Assembly: GCA_947588945.1 (NCBI GenBank) | Contig: CANPZY010000010.1 | Coordinates: forward strand, 1 to 50,511 | DNA from: an uncultured Clostridia bacterium | GTDB lineage: Bacteria > Bacillota > Clostridia > TANB77 > CAG-508 | Length of the DNA: 50,511 nucleotides | Reading direction: 5' to 3' | Part shown: one piece after another, positions 36,010 to 45,270 of the stretch | How the letters are laid out: the number at the start of each line of letters is the position of its first letter | How positions within the stretch are numbered: the stretch's first letter is position 1 | Notes under the pieces: generated by a model | Told to the model about the DNA's origin: nothing | The model's input: only the letters and a program-made list of their open reading frames with translations | Database searches by the model: none | Position numbers and translations under genes: made by a program

Positions 36010-36024
36010 GTATTATTATAATTT

Positions 36025-37095
36025 TTATTTGCTATCTATACTACTATACTCACTACTTGTGCCTTCTAGTTCTTTTATTGATAATTCAATTTTTTTCTTT
36101 TCTTGGTCTATATTAATAATTTTAGCATTAACTTCTTGACCAATTTGCAATTTTTCTTCAGGTTTAGAAATCCTTTGTTCGCAAATTTGTGAGATATGTA
36201 TTAATCCATCAATTCCTTCATCAATCTCTGCAAAAGCTCCAAATGGCATAAATTTCTTTATTGTAACTTTTACAATATCTCCAACATTATGGTTTACTTT
36301 ACTCCATGGATCTTCACCTTTTCCATCATAAGATAATTTGAATCTCTTATTTTCTTTATCTAGCTCTTTTATTTTTACTTTAATTTTTTGTCCCTGTGAT
36401 AAAATGTCTTGTACTTTTGCATCTCTATTCCATGAAATTTCTGAAATATGTAAAAGACCTTGAACACCGTTTATATCTATAAAAGCACCATAAGAACTTA
36501 TACTAGAAACAATTCCTTCATATTCTTTACCTACTTCAGCTGAATTCCAAAATTCATCTTCTCTTTTCTTTCTTTCCTCATCCACAACAATCTTTGCAGA
36601 TCCAACTACTTTATGTTCTTTTATATTACATTCAATTACTTTAAAACGAATTCTATCTTTTTGGCCACAAGAAAGAGAATTTGGTATAAATATTCTAATA
36701 CCATATTTATTAACAATAAGTCCTTTTTCTACAACTTCTGAAACTTTTTCTTCAAAAATTTCTCCATTATTAACCTTATCTTCAAATTGTTTTCTCAATT
36801 CTTCTGATTTTAACTTTTTACATGATAATAGTACATTACCCTGTCCATCATTTAATTTAAGAACTTCAACTTTTATTTTATCACCAGCTTTAAGTTCTTT
36901 TTTGGGATCAGCATTCTCATCATAAGAATATTCTGATTTTGGAACAATTCCATCTGCTTTGTAATTTAGGTCTACAAATATCTCTCCCTCATTACTGATA
37001 TCGATTACTGTTCCTTCTGTAATTTTTTCTAGTTTTTTATTCATTTGCATTGAATTATTTAATAATTCCTCAAATGAAACATTTTCTTCGTTCAT
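36025..37095 (-). CDS. rpsA: 30S ribosomal protein S1-like protein with four S1 domains
   Basis: Four OB-fold S1 RNA-binding repeats are visible at roughly residues 20-90, 105-170, 187-258 and 270-345. The third ('YEGIVSSISSYGAFIDINGVQGLLHISEIS') and fourth ('FMPFGAFAEIDEGIDGLIHISQI') are canonical and the second is degenerate. The length (356 aa) and four-repeat form match Firmicutes S1-like proteins rather than the six-repeat enterobacterial S1. It lies downstream of the cmk-plsC fusion in the same orientation (178 bp), an arrangement common in Clostridia. AGAAGGAA precedes the ATG. Confidence 0.9.
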   Translation of the reverse strand: MNEENVSFEELLNNSMQMNKKLEKITEGTVIDISNEGEIFVDLNYKADGIVPKSEYSYDENADPKKELKAGDKIKVEVLKLNDGQGNVLLSCKKLKSEELRKQFEDKVNNGEIFEEKVSEVVEKGLIVNKYGIRIFIPNSLSCGQKDRIRFKVIECNIKEHKVVGSAKIVVDEERKKREDEFWNSAEVGKEYEGIVSSISSYGAFIDINGVQGLLHISEISWNRDAKVQDILSQGQKIKVKIKELDKENKRFKLSYDGKGEDPWSKVNHNVGDIVKVTIKKFMPFGAFAEIDEGIDGLIHISQICEQRISKPEEKLQIGQEVNAKIINIDQEKKKIELSIKELEGTSSEYSSIDSK

Positions 37096-37272
37096 ATTTA
37101 ATTCCTTCTATATTTTTTTAGATAATTAACATTATCTTTTTTATTGATATTATAATTTATATTAATTCATTATTAATTGTTTTTATACATTGATTTTGCA
37201 TATAATAAATTACTTATTTTTATAATAAAATTAAATTTTTATAATATCTAACTTTAAGATTATATAATATTT

Positions 37273-38613
37273 TTAAATTTTTGTCAACATAACTATTTGA
37301 TTCATAACATATTCGCTTGCTTCTTCAATCCAATCATTGTCTTCATTTTCAAATTCAGCAATGTCAATAGGTTTACCATAGTTAATTTTTAATTTTGAAA
37401 ATAATTTAAATGTACTATTAATTCCTGCTGGAACTATTTTTACCTTTGCTTTTGATGCAAGGAAAACTGCACCATTTTTTACTTTTACATTTTTTTCTAA
37501 ACCTTTTCTAGTACCTTCTGGAAAAATTCCTAATATTTCTTTATTTTTTAATGCTTTAAGACATATTTTTATAGATGCTAAATCATTTTTTTCTCTTTTT
37601 ATAGGGATTATATTAAATACACGTCCTAAATAAGCTAAAGGCCTAAATCTAAATAAATCTGATTTTGCAATAAATCTAATATACTTTTTATTTAAAAGTA
37701 CAATAGCGGCTGCATCTAAGTAATTTACATGATTTGCACATATAATATATCCTTCATCTAATTCTAAATTTTCTTTTCCTGTTATTTCTATTCTATAAAA
37801 AATGCGATATAAGGATGAAAGTACAAACTTTATAACAGCTCTTGACATTCTTTTCCATAATGTCTCAGGTGTAGTAATATAAGCACTTTCTATGCTTTTA
37901 CATTGTTTTTTTTTAGTTTTTATTATTTTATATAGCTCATTTTCAACTTCCTCAATCGAAAGATTACTTGTATCAAAATAAATTGCATCTTCTGCTTGTC
38001 TTAATGGTCCAATTTTAGAAGTTTTATCATTATTATCTCTAAATATTATATTTTCTCTTACTTCTTCTTCAGTAGATTCTATACCTTTTTCTAAATTTTG
38101 TTTTAGTCTTCTTTTTACTCTTTCTTCTACTGATGCATCTAAATATATTTTTACATCTGCATTAGGAAATACATTTGTACCAATATCTCTACCTTCTAAA
38201 ATTACATCTTTATTTTCTGACATTTTTCTTTGAAGATTAACCATTGCTTTTCTAACTTCTATTATATGAGATACTTGCGATACAGCATTATTTACCTCAT
38301 CTTCTCTAATTACATGTGTAACATCTTCTCCATCTAAAAAAATTTTATCCTTAGTAAATTCTATATCTATATTTTTAAGTATTTCCTCTATTTTATTTCT
38401 AACTTCTTCTATTTCTTTACTATCTGTATTTTTTGTATCAGTATTTTCTTCTAAAATTTTATAATTTACTTTTTCTTTTATGAATTTTAATGTTACGCAT
38501 CTATATGTTGCTCCTGTGTCTAAATACATTAATTTTAATTTTTTTGCTAAGTAACTTGTTATCGTTCCCTTTCCAGCACCTGATGGTCCATCTATTGCTA
38601 CAATAAAAGGCAT
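37273..38613 (-). CDS. cmk: Cytidylate kinase fused to 1-acylglycerol-3-phosphate acyltransferase
   Basis: Residues ~1-230 are cytidylate kinase: 'AIDGPSGAGKGT' Walker A, 'LDTGATYRC', 'LEGRDIGTNVFPNA' and 'RVKRRLKQ'. Residues ~260-446 are a PlsC-type acyltransferase with 'CANHVNYLDAA' (HxxxxD) and 'GIFPEGTRKG' in order. The join is through a Lys-rich linker, not a frameshift. The enzyme would link CMP phosphorylation and phosphatidic acid synthesis, which both feed phospholipid (CDP-diacylglycerol) formation. The start is set at the ATG 38613, which has AGGAG seven bases upstream. The TTG used by the track sits on the ribosome binding site. Confidence 0.93.
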   Translation of the reverse strand: MPFIVAIDGPSGAGKGTITSYLAKKLKLMYLDTGATYRCVTLKFIKEKVNYKILEENTDTKNTDSKEIEEVRNKIEEILKNIDIEFTKDKIFLDGEDVTHVIREDEVNNAVSQVSHIIEVRKAMVNLQRKMSENKDVILEGRDIGTNVFPNADVKIYLDASVEERVKRRLKQNLEKGIESTEEEVRENIIFRDNNDKTSKIGPLRQAEDAIYFDTSNLSIEEVENELYKIIKTKKKQCKSIESAYITTPETLWKRMSRAVIKFVLSSLYRIFYRIEITGKENLELDEGYIICANHVNYLDAAAIVLLNKKYIRFIAKSDLFRFRPLAYLGRVFNIIPIKREKNDLASIKICLKALKNKEILGIFPEGTRKGLEKNVKVKNGAVFLASKAKVKIVPAGINSTFKLFSKLKINYGKPIDIAEFENEDNDWIEEASEYVMNQIVMLTKI

Positions 38614-38710
38614 AATCAATCTCCTCTCAAAACTTATAACATTTATTATAACTATAATTCTTATGGTAATTATAATATTAACTCTACTATAAATGTTTAG
38701 TTTAATATTT

Positions 38711-39559
38711 TTAAAAATTTATATCAAATATTTTAGGTAAAGTAAGTTTCTTTGCTATAATTCTTATACTTTTGACGTTCATACTCGTTAGTCTTTCAAT
38801 TTCTTTTATACATTTTTCTTTAAAATCGCTTAAAGCTGATAATATATTAATTCCATATTTAACTTCTGCTTCAATATATATAGTTGGTCCCTCTTCCGAA
38901 TTATTTACTCTTACTCTTAAAATCTCAGTTATAGCTTCATTTTTTTCCGCAAGATAATCAACTATTTGTCTAAATACTGTATCTGATATTGTAAAGTTTC
39001 CAATATAGTTAAATGTTGGTCTTATTATTGATTTTTCAGATATGTATGGTTTGTTTCCAAAGCCATTAGTTTTAAATATTTGAAGTGGATCTAAAAGATA
39101 TCCTGAAAAATCTTTTTTTATTTCAAAAGTTGGAACTGGAATTACATGTTTTCCTTCTGTAGTCCTAATTCTTTTAGCACTATTGATTTCTTCTTCTGTT
39201 GCAACTTCTGTTATATATATTGTTTTAATTATTGGTGGAAGGTCTAAATTTTTTGCAATTTCTTCAACCATACTATCAGAAGTTCCTAAAATTAAAATTG
39301 ATCTTGGCTTATGTTTTTTTATTGCTCTCTGCATTTCTTTCTTTTGGCTATTATCTATAAATAGCGCTCTTTTTACTGTTTCAATTTTCGTAGGCGCCTT
39401 CTTAGCAGAATTGCCCGCAACAATTTCATTATCTTCTACTAAAATTCCATCATCAATTATATAATCTATGTTAAATTTACTTGCAACCATCTGAGCTCTG
39501 TAACTTTTTCCTGTTCCAGATGGTCCAACAAAAGCATATACTTTTATATCTTCAAACAT
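38711..39559 (-). CDS. P-loop ATPase-like protein with Asp23/Gls24-like C-terminal domain
   Basis: The N-terminal ~170 residues carry Walker A 'AFVGPSGTGKSYRA' and a 'RSILILGTSD' strand that may be Walker B. The C-terminal ~110 residues run 'YIGNFTISDTVFRQIVDYLAEK ... GPTIYIEAEVKYGINI', then 'CIKEIERLTSMNVKSIRI'. This is the alternating pattern of Asp23/Gls24 (alkaline-shock) domains. Asp23-like proteins associate with the envelope stress response. The combination with a P-loop domain in one chain is unusual to me. The gene is tucked into the pnp-glycosyltransferase operon (9 bp after GT39) with an AGGAG ribosome binding site. No membrane segment. Function unknown. Confidence 0.7.
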   Translation of the reverse strand: MFEDIKVYAFVGPSGTGKSYRAQMVASKFNIDYIIDDGILVEDNEIVAGNSAKKAPTKIETVKRALFIDNSQKKEMQRAIKKHKPRSILILGTSDSMVEEIAKNLDLPPIIKTIYITEVATEEEINSAKRIRTTEGKHVIPVPTFEIKKDFSGYLLDPLQIFKTNGFGNKPYISEKSIIRPTFNYIGNFTISDTVFRQIVDYLAEKNEAITEILRVRVNNSEEGPTIYIEAEVKYGINILSALSDFKEKCIKEIERLTSMNVKSIRIIAKKLTLPKIFDINF

Positions 39560-39568
39560 TTTTAACTC

Positions 39569-41194
39569 CTAATTCTTTTCTATTAAGGCAATTTCATAAT
39601 TAAATTTTCTATAATTTGTTTCAAAATGTTGTGATTTTATAAGTTCAGAGTTTTCCAAATTATTAATTATTTCATTACCTAAATTATCATTATTAGAGAT
39701 TGCCCATATTCTTCCCTTATAATCTTCTAAAACACTTAAATCTTTAATGGTAATTCCAAAAGTTTTATACGCTTCTTCAATGTCATGCCAATTCATTACA
39801 TTTAAGAAATATACATTTTCAGGATTAATATTCAATCCTGTTATAATATGAAAACCATTTAAATCATTACTTACAATATATATGTCGTCTTCCATTTTAT
39901 TTTCAATTACATAATTGTAAGGTGCAATATTCGACTTATCATAATTTTCGTTTATTAAATTAATATTTGCAATTAAAGAAATTGTTAATGTTATTGTTGA
40001 AATTAGAAAAACTGTTCTTCCTTTTTCTCTTGATAACAATATACATATAATAAAAATAAATAATCCTGTTATAGTTAATAAATATCTTGCATAAAAAATT
40101 GAGCGAATAATTGAAAATGCTAATACAACTAAGATAACTAATATATATATCAATAATGCAAGTTTTGCTGGTTTTATTTCATCTCTATTCCAATTCTTTT
40201 TGAAAGAATAGATTAGATATATAAAAAACAATATAGTAAATAATAATGCTATTGGTCTATAAACATGTATTGTTTCATCTAAATTTCCAGTAAATTGAAA
40301 CTCTACAATTTTAGGTATATTAGGAGCTCCAATCCAAAATCCCTCTGCTACATGTTTTATTTGTTTTATTAATGCATAAAACCAAGGTATATATGCAATA
40401 ATCTGTATTACTGCTGATATAAACCATCTTTTAAGATTTTTTAAATATCTATTATTTTTTACTTCCTTATTTTTATATGATTTTATAGAAAAATATATTA
40501 ATAGAAGTAAATTTATTATAAAAGATGCTATTAATCCGTAGTAATGCGTATATGCTGATGCTAAGCTAAAGCAAGCAAATAATATCCAATTTTTATTTTT
40601 AACTTCTCTATATTTCAATATTCTATATGCATAGATTGCAGTTAGTGTAACGAAAAGCATTTCCCAAGTGTACATTCTTAATTCTGATGCATAAACTACA
40701 GAAGTTGGCCAAAAAATTGAGAAAAATGAAAATAATACTCCAATTTTTTCGCCAAAATCTTTTTTTATATGAGTATATCCTAAAATAGACATTATAATTA
40801 CTGGAATTGCAGAACAAATTCTCATTCCAATTATACTTCCATTAGTCAATAAACTTACAACTTTTATAATATAATAATAAAGTACTGGATGAACATCATG
40901 AGCAATCAAATTCAATATTTCTAAAAAAGGCTTTCTTGATATTGATATAGTATAGCTTTCATCAAACCATAAATTTGTATGAAAACATGGTAAAATAATA
41001 AAAATTGCTCCTAATATAACTAATATAATATGTAATAAACCTAAATTTTTATTTACTATATTAATTAAAGAATTATTTTTTTTATTGTAGTCTAATTCAT
41101 TATTTAACGATGATCTTTTATAATTATTTGTATTTTTCACACTATTAATTACATTACTTCTATTTGATTTTTCTTTATTGTCTTTCTCTTGCAT
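39569..41194 (-). CDS. GT39/PMT-like membrane glycosyltransferase
   Basis: A 541-aa polytopic GT-C type glycosyltransferase. After a ~50-residue Asn/Lys-rich cytoplasmic start come a first membrane helix and the catalytic first outer loop 'HTNLWFDESYTISISRKPF' with the conserved Asp-Glu pair, then 'AHDVHPVLYYYIIKVVSLL', a signature of the PMT/ArnT/GT39 group. About ten more membrane segments follow, with a small C-terminal soluble domain. It would transfer a sugar from a lipid carrier to a lipid, polymer or protein outside the membrane. The acceptor is unknown. It lies 17 bp after a GT2 gene, so the two may work in one pathway, with GT2 possibly making the lipid-linked sugar. Confidence 0.82.
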   Translation of the reverse strand: MQEKDNKEKSNRSNVINSVKNTNNYKRSSLNNELDYNKKNNSLINIVNKNLGLLHIILVILGAIFIILPCFHTNLWFDESYTISISRKPFLEILNLIAHDVHPVLYYYIIKVVSLLTNGSIIGMRICSAIPVIIMSILGYTHIKKDFGEKIGVLFSFFSIFWPTSVVYASELRMYTWEMLFVTLTAIYAYRILKYREVKNKNWILFACFSLASAYTHYYGLIASFIINLLLLIYFSIKSYKNKEVKNNRYLKNLKRWFISAVIQIIAYIPWFYALIKQIKHVAEGFWIGAPNIPKIVEFQFTGNLDETIHVYRPIALLFTILFFIYLIYSFKKNWNRDEIKPAKLALLIYILVILVVLAFSIIRSIFYARYLLTITGLFIFIICILLSREKGRTVFLISTITLTISLIANINLINENYDKSNIAPYNYVIENKMEDDIYIVSNDLNGFHIITGLNINPENVYFLNVMNWHDIEEAYKTFGITIKDLSVLEDYKGRIWAISNNDNLGNEIINNLENSELIKSQHFETNYRKFNYEIALIEKN

Positions 41195-41211
41195 TTAAAA
41201 TTATCTCCTTT

Positions 41212-42456
41212 TTAAACATCCTTTGTATCTTCTATTTTTACATCCCTGTTATGTTCTATCTTATCCCAAGTCGTATCTCTTTTAAATAAACATTTAAAAT
41301 TGATTACAAGCCATGAACCTAAAAATACTGGATACATTATAAGACCCTTCCACATTTTTAATATCGGCTTTTTATCTATTATCATAATTGCTATTGCTGT
41401 AAAAATTGGTATTATAAATGTAGGAATTACATATCTTAAAATATTCATTATAAATGCTGTGGTAGTCATTTGCTGACCTAAATATACTACTGCATTAGAT
41501 AAAAGTAATAATATAGTAATTACAAACATTGGCGCTGTTCCAACTATATATAATAGACCATCAAAATTCATTAAAGTCTTCTTTTCTATTGCTGATTTTG
41601 CTAGATCCTTAGTATATTCTTGAAGACATTGTAAATGACCTATTGTCCATCTTGACCTTTGAGACCAAGATGGTTTAAATTTTACAGGTTGTTCATCATA
41701 AACTATTGCATCTGTTGCCCAGCCTAATTTGTTTCCTTGTATAATTCTCTTTAATGAAAATTCTATATCTTCAGTTAAAGTGTTAGTATTCCAACCTGTA
41801 TTTTTTATACAATCAAATTTTACCATAAATCCTGTACCATTTATTAATGGAGAAAGACCTGCATTATATCTTGCTAAATGATAAAATCTGTTCATTGTCC
41901 AATAAAATATTGCATAACCAGCTGAAATCCAGCTATCTGTTGGGTTTTTAATATCTCTATATCCTTGTACTACATCTTCTCCTTGACAAAGATGACTATT
42001 CATTGCTTTTAAAAAGTTTTCATCAACTATATTATCTGCATCAAAAACGCAAAAAGCATCATAGTCCATCTTTTTATCTTCTAATATTTTATTTAAAAAA
42101 AGTTGCAAAGCAAAACCTTTTGTTTGTTTTGCTTTATCTTTTTCTTTTCTAACAAATACTTTTGCTCCTTGTTCTTTTGCAATTTTTTCAGTATCGTCAG
42201 TACAATTATCTGCAATTACATAAATATCATATAGGTCTTTTGGATAATTTTGATTATTTAAACTTTCTAAAAGATTTTTGATTACGCTTTCTTCATTATG
42301 AGCTGGAATTATTGCTACAAATTTATGCTTTTTATCAATCACTTTTGGCTTATCTTTTAGTTTTATAAATGAACACATACTTATTACTAATTGATAAAGC
42401 CAATATATTGTTATTATCCAAACTAGTGCTTGTTGTATGTAATATAAATATTGCAA
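41212..42456 (-). CDS. Family 2 membrane glycosyltransferase
   Basis: A processive-type GT2: 'AIIPAHNEESVIKNLLESL' nucleotide-sugar site, 'IYVIADNCTDDTEKIA', 'FDADNIVDENFL' (DxD), acceptor-site 'TEDIEFSLKRI', and 'QRSRWTIGH' (Q/RxxRW), with membrane segments at the N-terminus and at ~290-390. This combination is typical of cellulose/hyaluronan-synthase-like and N-glycosyltransferase enzymes. The start is TTG, and its AAGGGG ribosome binding site overlaps the last codons of pnp. Translation should therefore be coupled to PNPase, an odd pairing of RNA decay and glycan synthesis. Confidence 0.87.
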   Translation of the reverse strand: MQYLYYIQQALVWIITIYWLYQLVISMCSFIKLKDKPKVIDKKHKFVAIIPAHNEESVIKNLLESLNNQNYPKDLYDIYVIADNCTDDTEKIAKEQGAKVFVRKEKDKAKQTKGFALQLFLNKILEDKKMDYDAFCVFDADNIVDENFLKAMNSHLCQGEDVVQGYRDIKNPTDSWISAGYAIFYWTMNRFYHLARYNAGLSPLINGTGFMVKFDCIKNTGWNTNTLTEDIEFSLKRIIQGNKLGWATDAIVYDEQPVKFKPSWSQRSRWTIGHLQCLQEYTKDLAKSAIEKKTLMNFDGLLYIVGTAPMFVITILLLLSNAVVYLGQQMTTTAFIMNILRYVIPTFIIPIFTAIAIMIIDKKPILKMWKGLIMYPVFLGSWLVINFKCLFKRDTTWDKIEHNRDVKIEDTKDV

Positions 42457-42459
42457 TTT

Positions 42460-44565
42460 TTAGCCCCTTTCTAAATCCTTCATATTAAGATTTATTCTTC
42501 CTTGATTATCTATATCACTAACTTTTACTGTTACTTCATCACCTATTGCTAAAACATCTTCTACTTTTTCTACTCTTTTGTTTGATATTTTTGATACATG
42601 TAGTAAACCTTCTTTTCCACCGCCTAAGTCTATAAATGCACCAAAGTTTGTAATTCTTGCAACTATTCCGTTATATATTTCTCCTACTTCAATATCTCTT
42701 GTAATAGCTTCAATAGCTTTCAATGCCTTTTCTGCATTACTTATATCTTCTGCATAAATAAATACATGTCCATCTTCTTCTATATCAATTTTTACATTAT
42801 TTTGTTCTATTATTTTGTTAATAGTTTTTCCACCAGAACCAATAACATCTTTTATCTTTTCTACTGGAATTAATGTTTGTATAATCTTTGGAGCATATTT
42901 AGAAACATCACTTCTTGGAGCTGGTATTGCTTTTAATATAACTTCATCTATAATATGAGCTCTCGCCTTTTGAGTTCTTTCAAATGCTTTTTCAATAATG
43001 TCATATGTTAAACCATCTATTTTTATATCAACTTGTATTGCTGTAATACCATCTTTAGTACCACCAACTTTAAAGTCCATATCTCCGAAAAAATCTTCTA
43101 TGTCTTGAATATCTGTTAAAACAATATAATTTTCTGGGTCATCTGGATTTGTAATTAATCCTGTTGAAATTCCTGCAACTGGCTTCTTAATAGGAACACC
43201 TGCATCCATTAATGCTAATGTGCTTCCGCAGATACTTGCTTGTGATGTAGAACCATTAGATTCTAAAACTTCTGATACAACTCTAATTGTATAAGGGAAT
43301 TCATCTTCACAAGGAATCATTGGCGCTAATGCTCTTTCTGCTAAAGCTCCATGTCCAATTTCTCTTCTTCCTGGTCCTTTTGATGGTCTTGCTTCACCAA
43401 CACTATATGATGGGAAATTGTATTGATGCATATATCTTTTTGATGTTTCACTATCTAATCCATCTAACTCTTGTTCATCTTTTTTAGTTCCAAGTGTTGC
43501 TATAGATAATACTTTAGTTTGTCCTCTTGAGAAAAGTCCACTTCCATGTACTCTTGGAAGAAGACCCACTTCTGCATATAAAGGTCTTATTTCATCTATA
43601 GTTCTTCCATCTGGTCTTTTTCCTTCTGTTAAAATCATTTTTCTTACACAAGCTTTTTCTAGGTCATGAACTGATGTTGCTATGTCAAAAGCATGCTCTT
43701 CTTCAGCATCTTCTCCATACATTTCTATTGCAAGTTCTTTTATTTTTTCTGCTACTTTATCAACATCATCATTTCTTACTTCCTTGTCCGTATTTTGAAC
43801 TGCATCATACATTTCGCTTTCAAATTTTTCTGTAACTGCTTGATAAAATTCTGGTGTAATTGAGAATGATTGATATTCAAATTTTTCTTTTCCTATTTCA
43901 GCTTTTATAGAAGAAATAAATTTACACATATTTATTATTTCTTTATGAGCTTCTTTTATTGCTTCTAACATTATTTCATTTGGTATTTCATCTGCTCCTG
44001 CTTCTATCATTGTTATTTTTGTTTCAGTTCCTGCAACAGTAAGAGTTAATCTGCTTTTCTTACTCTGTTCTTCAGTTGGATTTATTATTATTTTGTCATC
44101 AACATATCCAACTTGTACTGCAGCTGTTGGACCTGCCCAAGGAATATCTGAAATTGAAAGTGCTGCAGATGTTCCGATATTGGCACATACTTCTGGACTA
44201 TAATCTTGATCCATTGAAAGTACCGTATTTGTAATACATACATCATTTCTAAAATCATGTGGGAAAAGTGGTCTTATAGGTCTATCAATAGCTCTTGACA
44301 CTAATATTGCCTTATCTGCTGGCTTTCCTTCTCTCCTATTAAAACTTCCTGGTATTCTTCCAACTGCATAAAGTTTTTCTTCATAATCAACTGATAATGG
44401 AAAGAAATCAACTCCTTCCTTTGGTTCTTTTGAAGCAGTAACATTTGTCATTACTACTGTATCTCCATATCTAACTGTTACACTTCCATTTGCTTGATTT
44501 GCAAATTTTCCTGTTTCGATTGTTAATTTTCTTCCTGCTAATTCTGTTTCATAAGTCTTAAACAT
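42460..44565 (-). CDS. pnp: Polyribonucleotide nucleotidyltransferase (PNPase)
   Basis: A phosphorolytic 3'-5' exoribonuclease, usually trimeric, in mRNA decay. Two RNase PH domains are present. Visible segments are 'FFPLSVDYEEKLYAVGRIPGSFNRREG', 'RAIDRPIRPLF', 'TEGKRPDGRTIDEIRPL', 'LFSRGQTKVLSIATLG' and 'DIEDFFGDMDFKVGGTKDGITAIQVD'. The KH motif 'IKDVIGSGGKTINKI' and a C-terminal S1 domain with 'ITNFGAFIDLGGGKEGLLHVS' follow. The track start (44637) is too far upstream. ATG 44565 follows AAGGAGG and gives 701 aa, the normal size. The leader contains a possible long-range hairpin. It follows rpsO, the usual S15-PNPase order. Confidence 0.97.
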   Translation of the reverse strand: MFKTYETELAGRKLTIETGKFANQANGSVTVRYGDTVVMTNVTASKEPKEGVDFFPLSVDYEEKLYAVGRIPGSFNRREGKPADKAILVSRAIDRPIRPLFPHDFRNDVCITNTVLSMDQDYSPEVCANIGTSAALSISDIPWAGPTAAVQVGYVDDKIIINPTEEQSKKSRLTLTVAGTETKITMIEAGADEIPNEIMLEAIKEAHKEIINMCKFISSIKAEIGKEKFEYQSFSITPEFYQAVTEKFESEMYDAVQNTDKEVRNDDVDKVAEKIKELAIEMYGEDAEEEHAFDIATSVHDLEKACVRKMILTEGKRPDGRTIDEIRPLYAEVGLLPRVHGSGLFSRGQTKVLSIATLGTKKDEQELDGLDSETSKRYMHQYNFPSYSVGEARPSKGPGRREIGHGALAERALAPMIPCEDEFPYTIRVVSEVLESNGSTSQASICGSTLALMDAGVPIKKPVAGISTGLITNPDDPENYIVLTDIQDIEDFFGDMDFKVGGTKDGITAIQVDIKIDGLTYDIIEKAFERTQKARAHIIDEVILKAIPAPRSDVSKYAPKIIQTLIPVEKIKDVIGSGGKTINKIIEQNNVKIDIEEDGHVFIYAEDISNAEKALKAIEAITRDIEVGEIYNGIVARITNFGAFIDLGGGKEGLLHVSKISNKRVEKVEDVLAIGDEVTVKVSDIDNQGRINLNMKDLERG

Positions 44566-44606
44566 ATTTTTTTCCTCCTTTTTGTAACTGATTAGCCTGT
44601 AACCTC

Positions 44607-44704
44607 TATGATATGGATATATTAATATTATTATCATATTAAGCTTAGGCTGATGTGGATATTTAATAAGTAAATATTTATACTTAATTAATATTCATAT
44701 CATA
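44607..44704 (-). promoter_or_regulatory. Structured 5' leader of pnp
   Basis: TATGATATG (44607-44615) and CATATCATA (44696-44704) are perfectly complementary, with further partial A/T pairing inside. They would bring together a ~100-nt leader just ahead of the pnp ribosome binding site. In enterobacteria PNPase represses its own mRNA through a leader stem. Whether the same happens here is inference. Confidence 0.45.
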
Positions 44705-44789
44705 CAAGCTACTGGTCATAATCAATTACTTTTTATTTATTATAATTAAAAAATTATACTTGTCTATTTTTTGCTTACTTATGGTTAAA

Positions 44790-44829
44790 AAGCGAACACA
44801 TTAGATATTAAAATTTAATATGTCCGCTT
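44790..44829 (-). terminator. Terminator of rpsO
   Basis: AAGCGAACA and TGTCCGCTT pair with one mismatch, and TATTAAA/TTTAATA pair inside. The minus-strand tail is UUUUU. It lies 10 bp after the rpsO stop, so rpsO and pnp are at least partly separate transcripts. Confidence 0.75.
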
Positions 44830-44839
44830 ATAATCTAAA

Positions 44840-45106
44840 TTATTTTCTTAATCCAAGTTTTGCAACTATGTCTCTGTATCTTTGAATATCTTTTCTTGAT
44901 AGATAGTTTAATAAATTCTTTCTGTTTCCAACCATCTTGTATAATCCTCTTCTTGAATGATTATCATTTGGATTATCTTTCAAATGCTCTGTTAATTCTG
45001 TTATTCTTTCTGTAAGAAGAGCTATTTGAACTTCTGGTGAACCAGTATCCTTTTCATCTCTTCTATAAGTTTTGATTATTTCTTCTTTTCTTTCCTTTGT
45101 CATCAT
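44840..45106 (-). CDS. rpsO: 30S ribosomal protein S15
   Basis: A complete 88-aa S15, a primary 16S rRNA binder in the central domain of the 30S subunit. Characteristic segments are '[24 protein letters not shown]', '[22 protein letters not shown]' and '[12 protein letters not shown]'. GGAGG lies about ten bases before the first of two consecutive ATGs. Followed by a terminator and then pnp. Upstream lies copy D of the dispersed element. Confidence 0.98.
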   Translation of the reverse strand: MMTKERKEEIIKTYRRDEKDTGSPEVQIALLTERITELTEHLKDNPNDNHSRRGLYKMVGNRKNLLNYLSRKDIQRYRDIVAKLGLRK

Positions 45107-45270
45107 AATTTTTACACCTCCTTGATTTTATTATTCCTTTAGCTGAGTCTTAGTGGTGTATTTATCCTAAGACTAAGAAAAAGGTATTCTGTATTATATT
45201 ACCATATATTAAAATAAAAATCAAGATATAGCAAATTAAAAATATATATGAATTTAATAAATTTATATTT

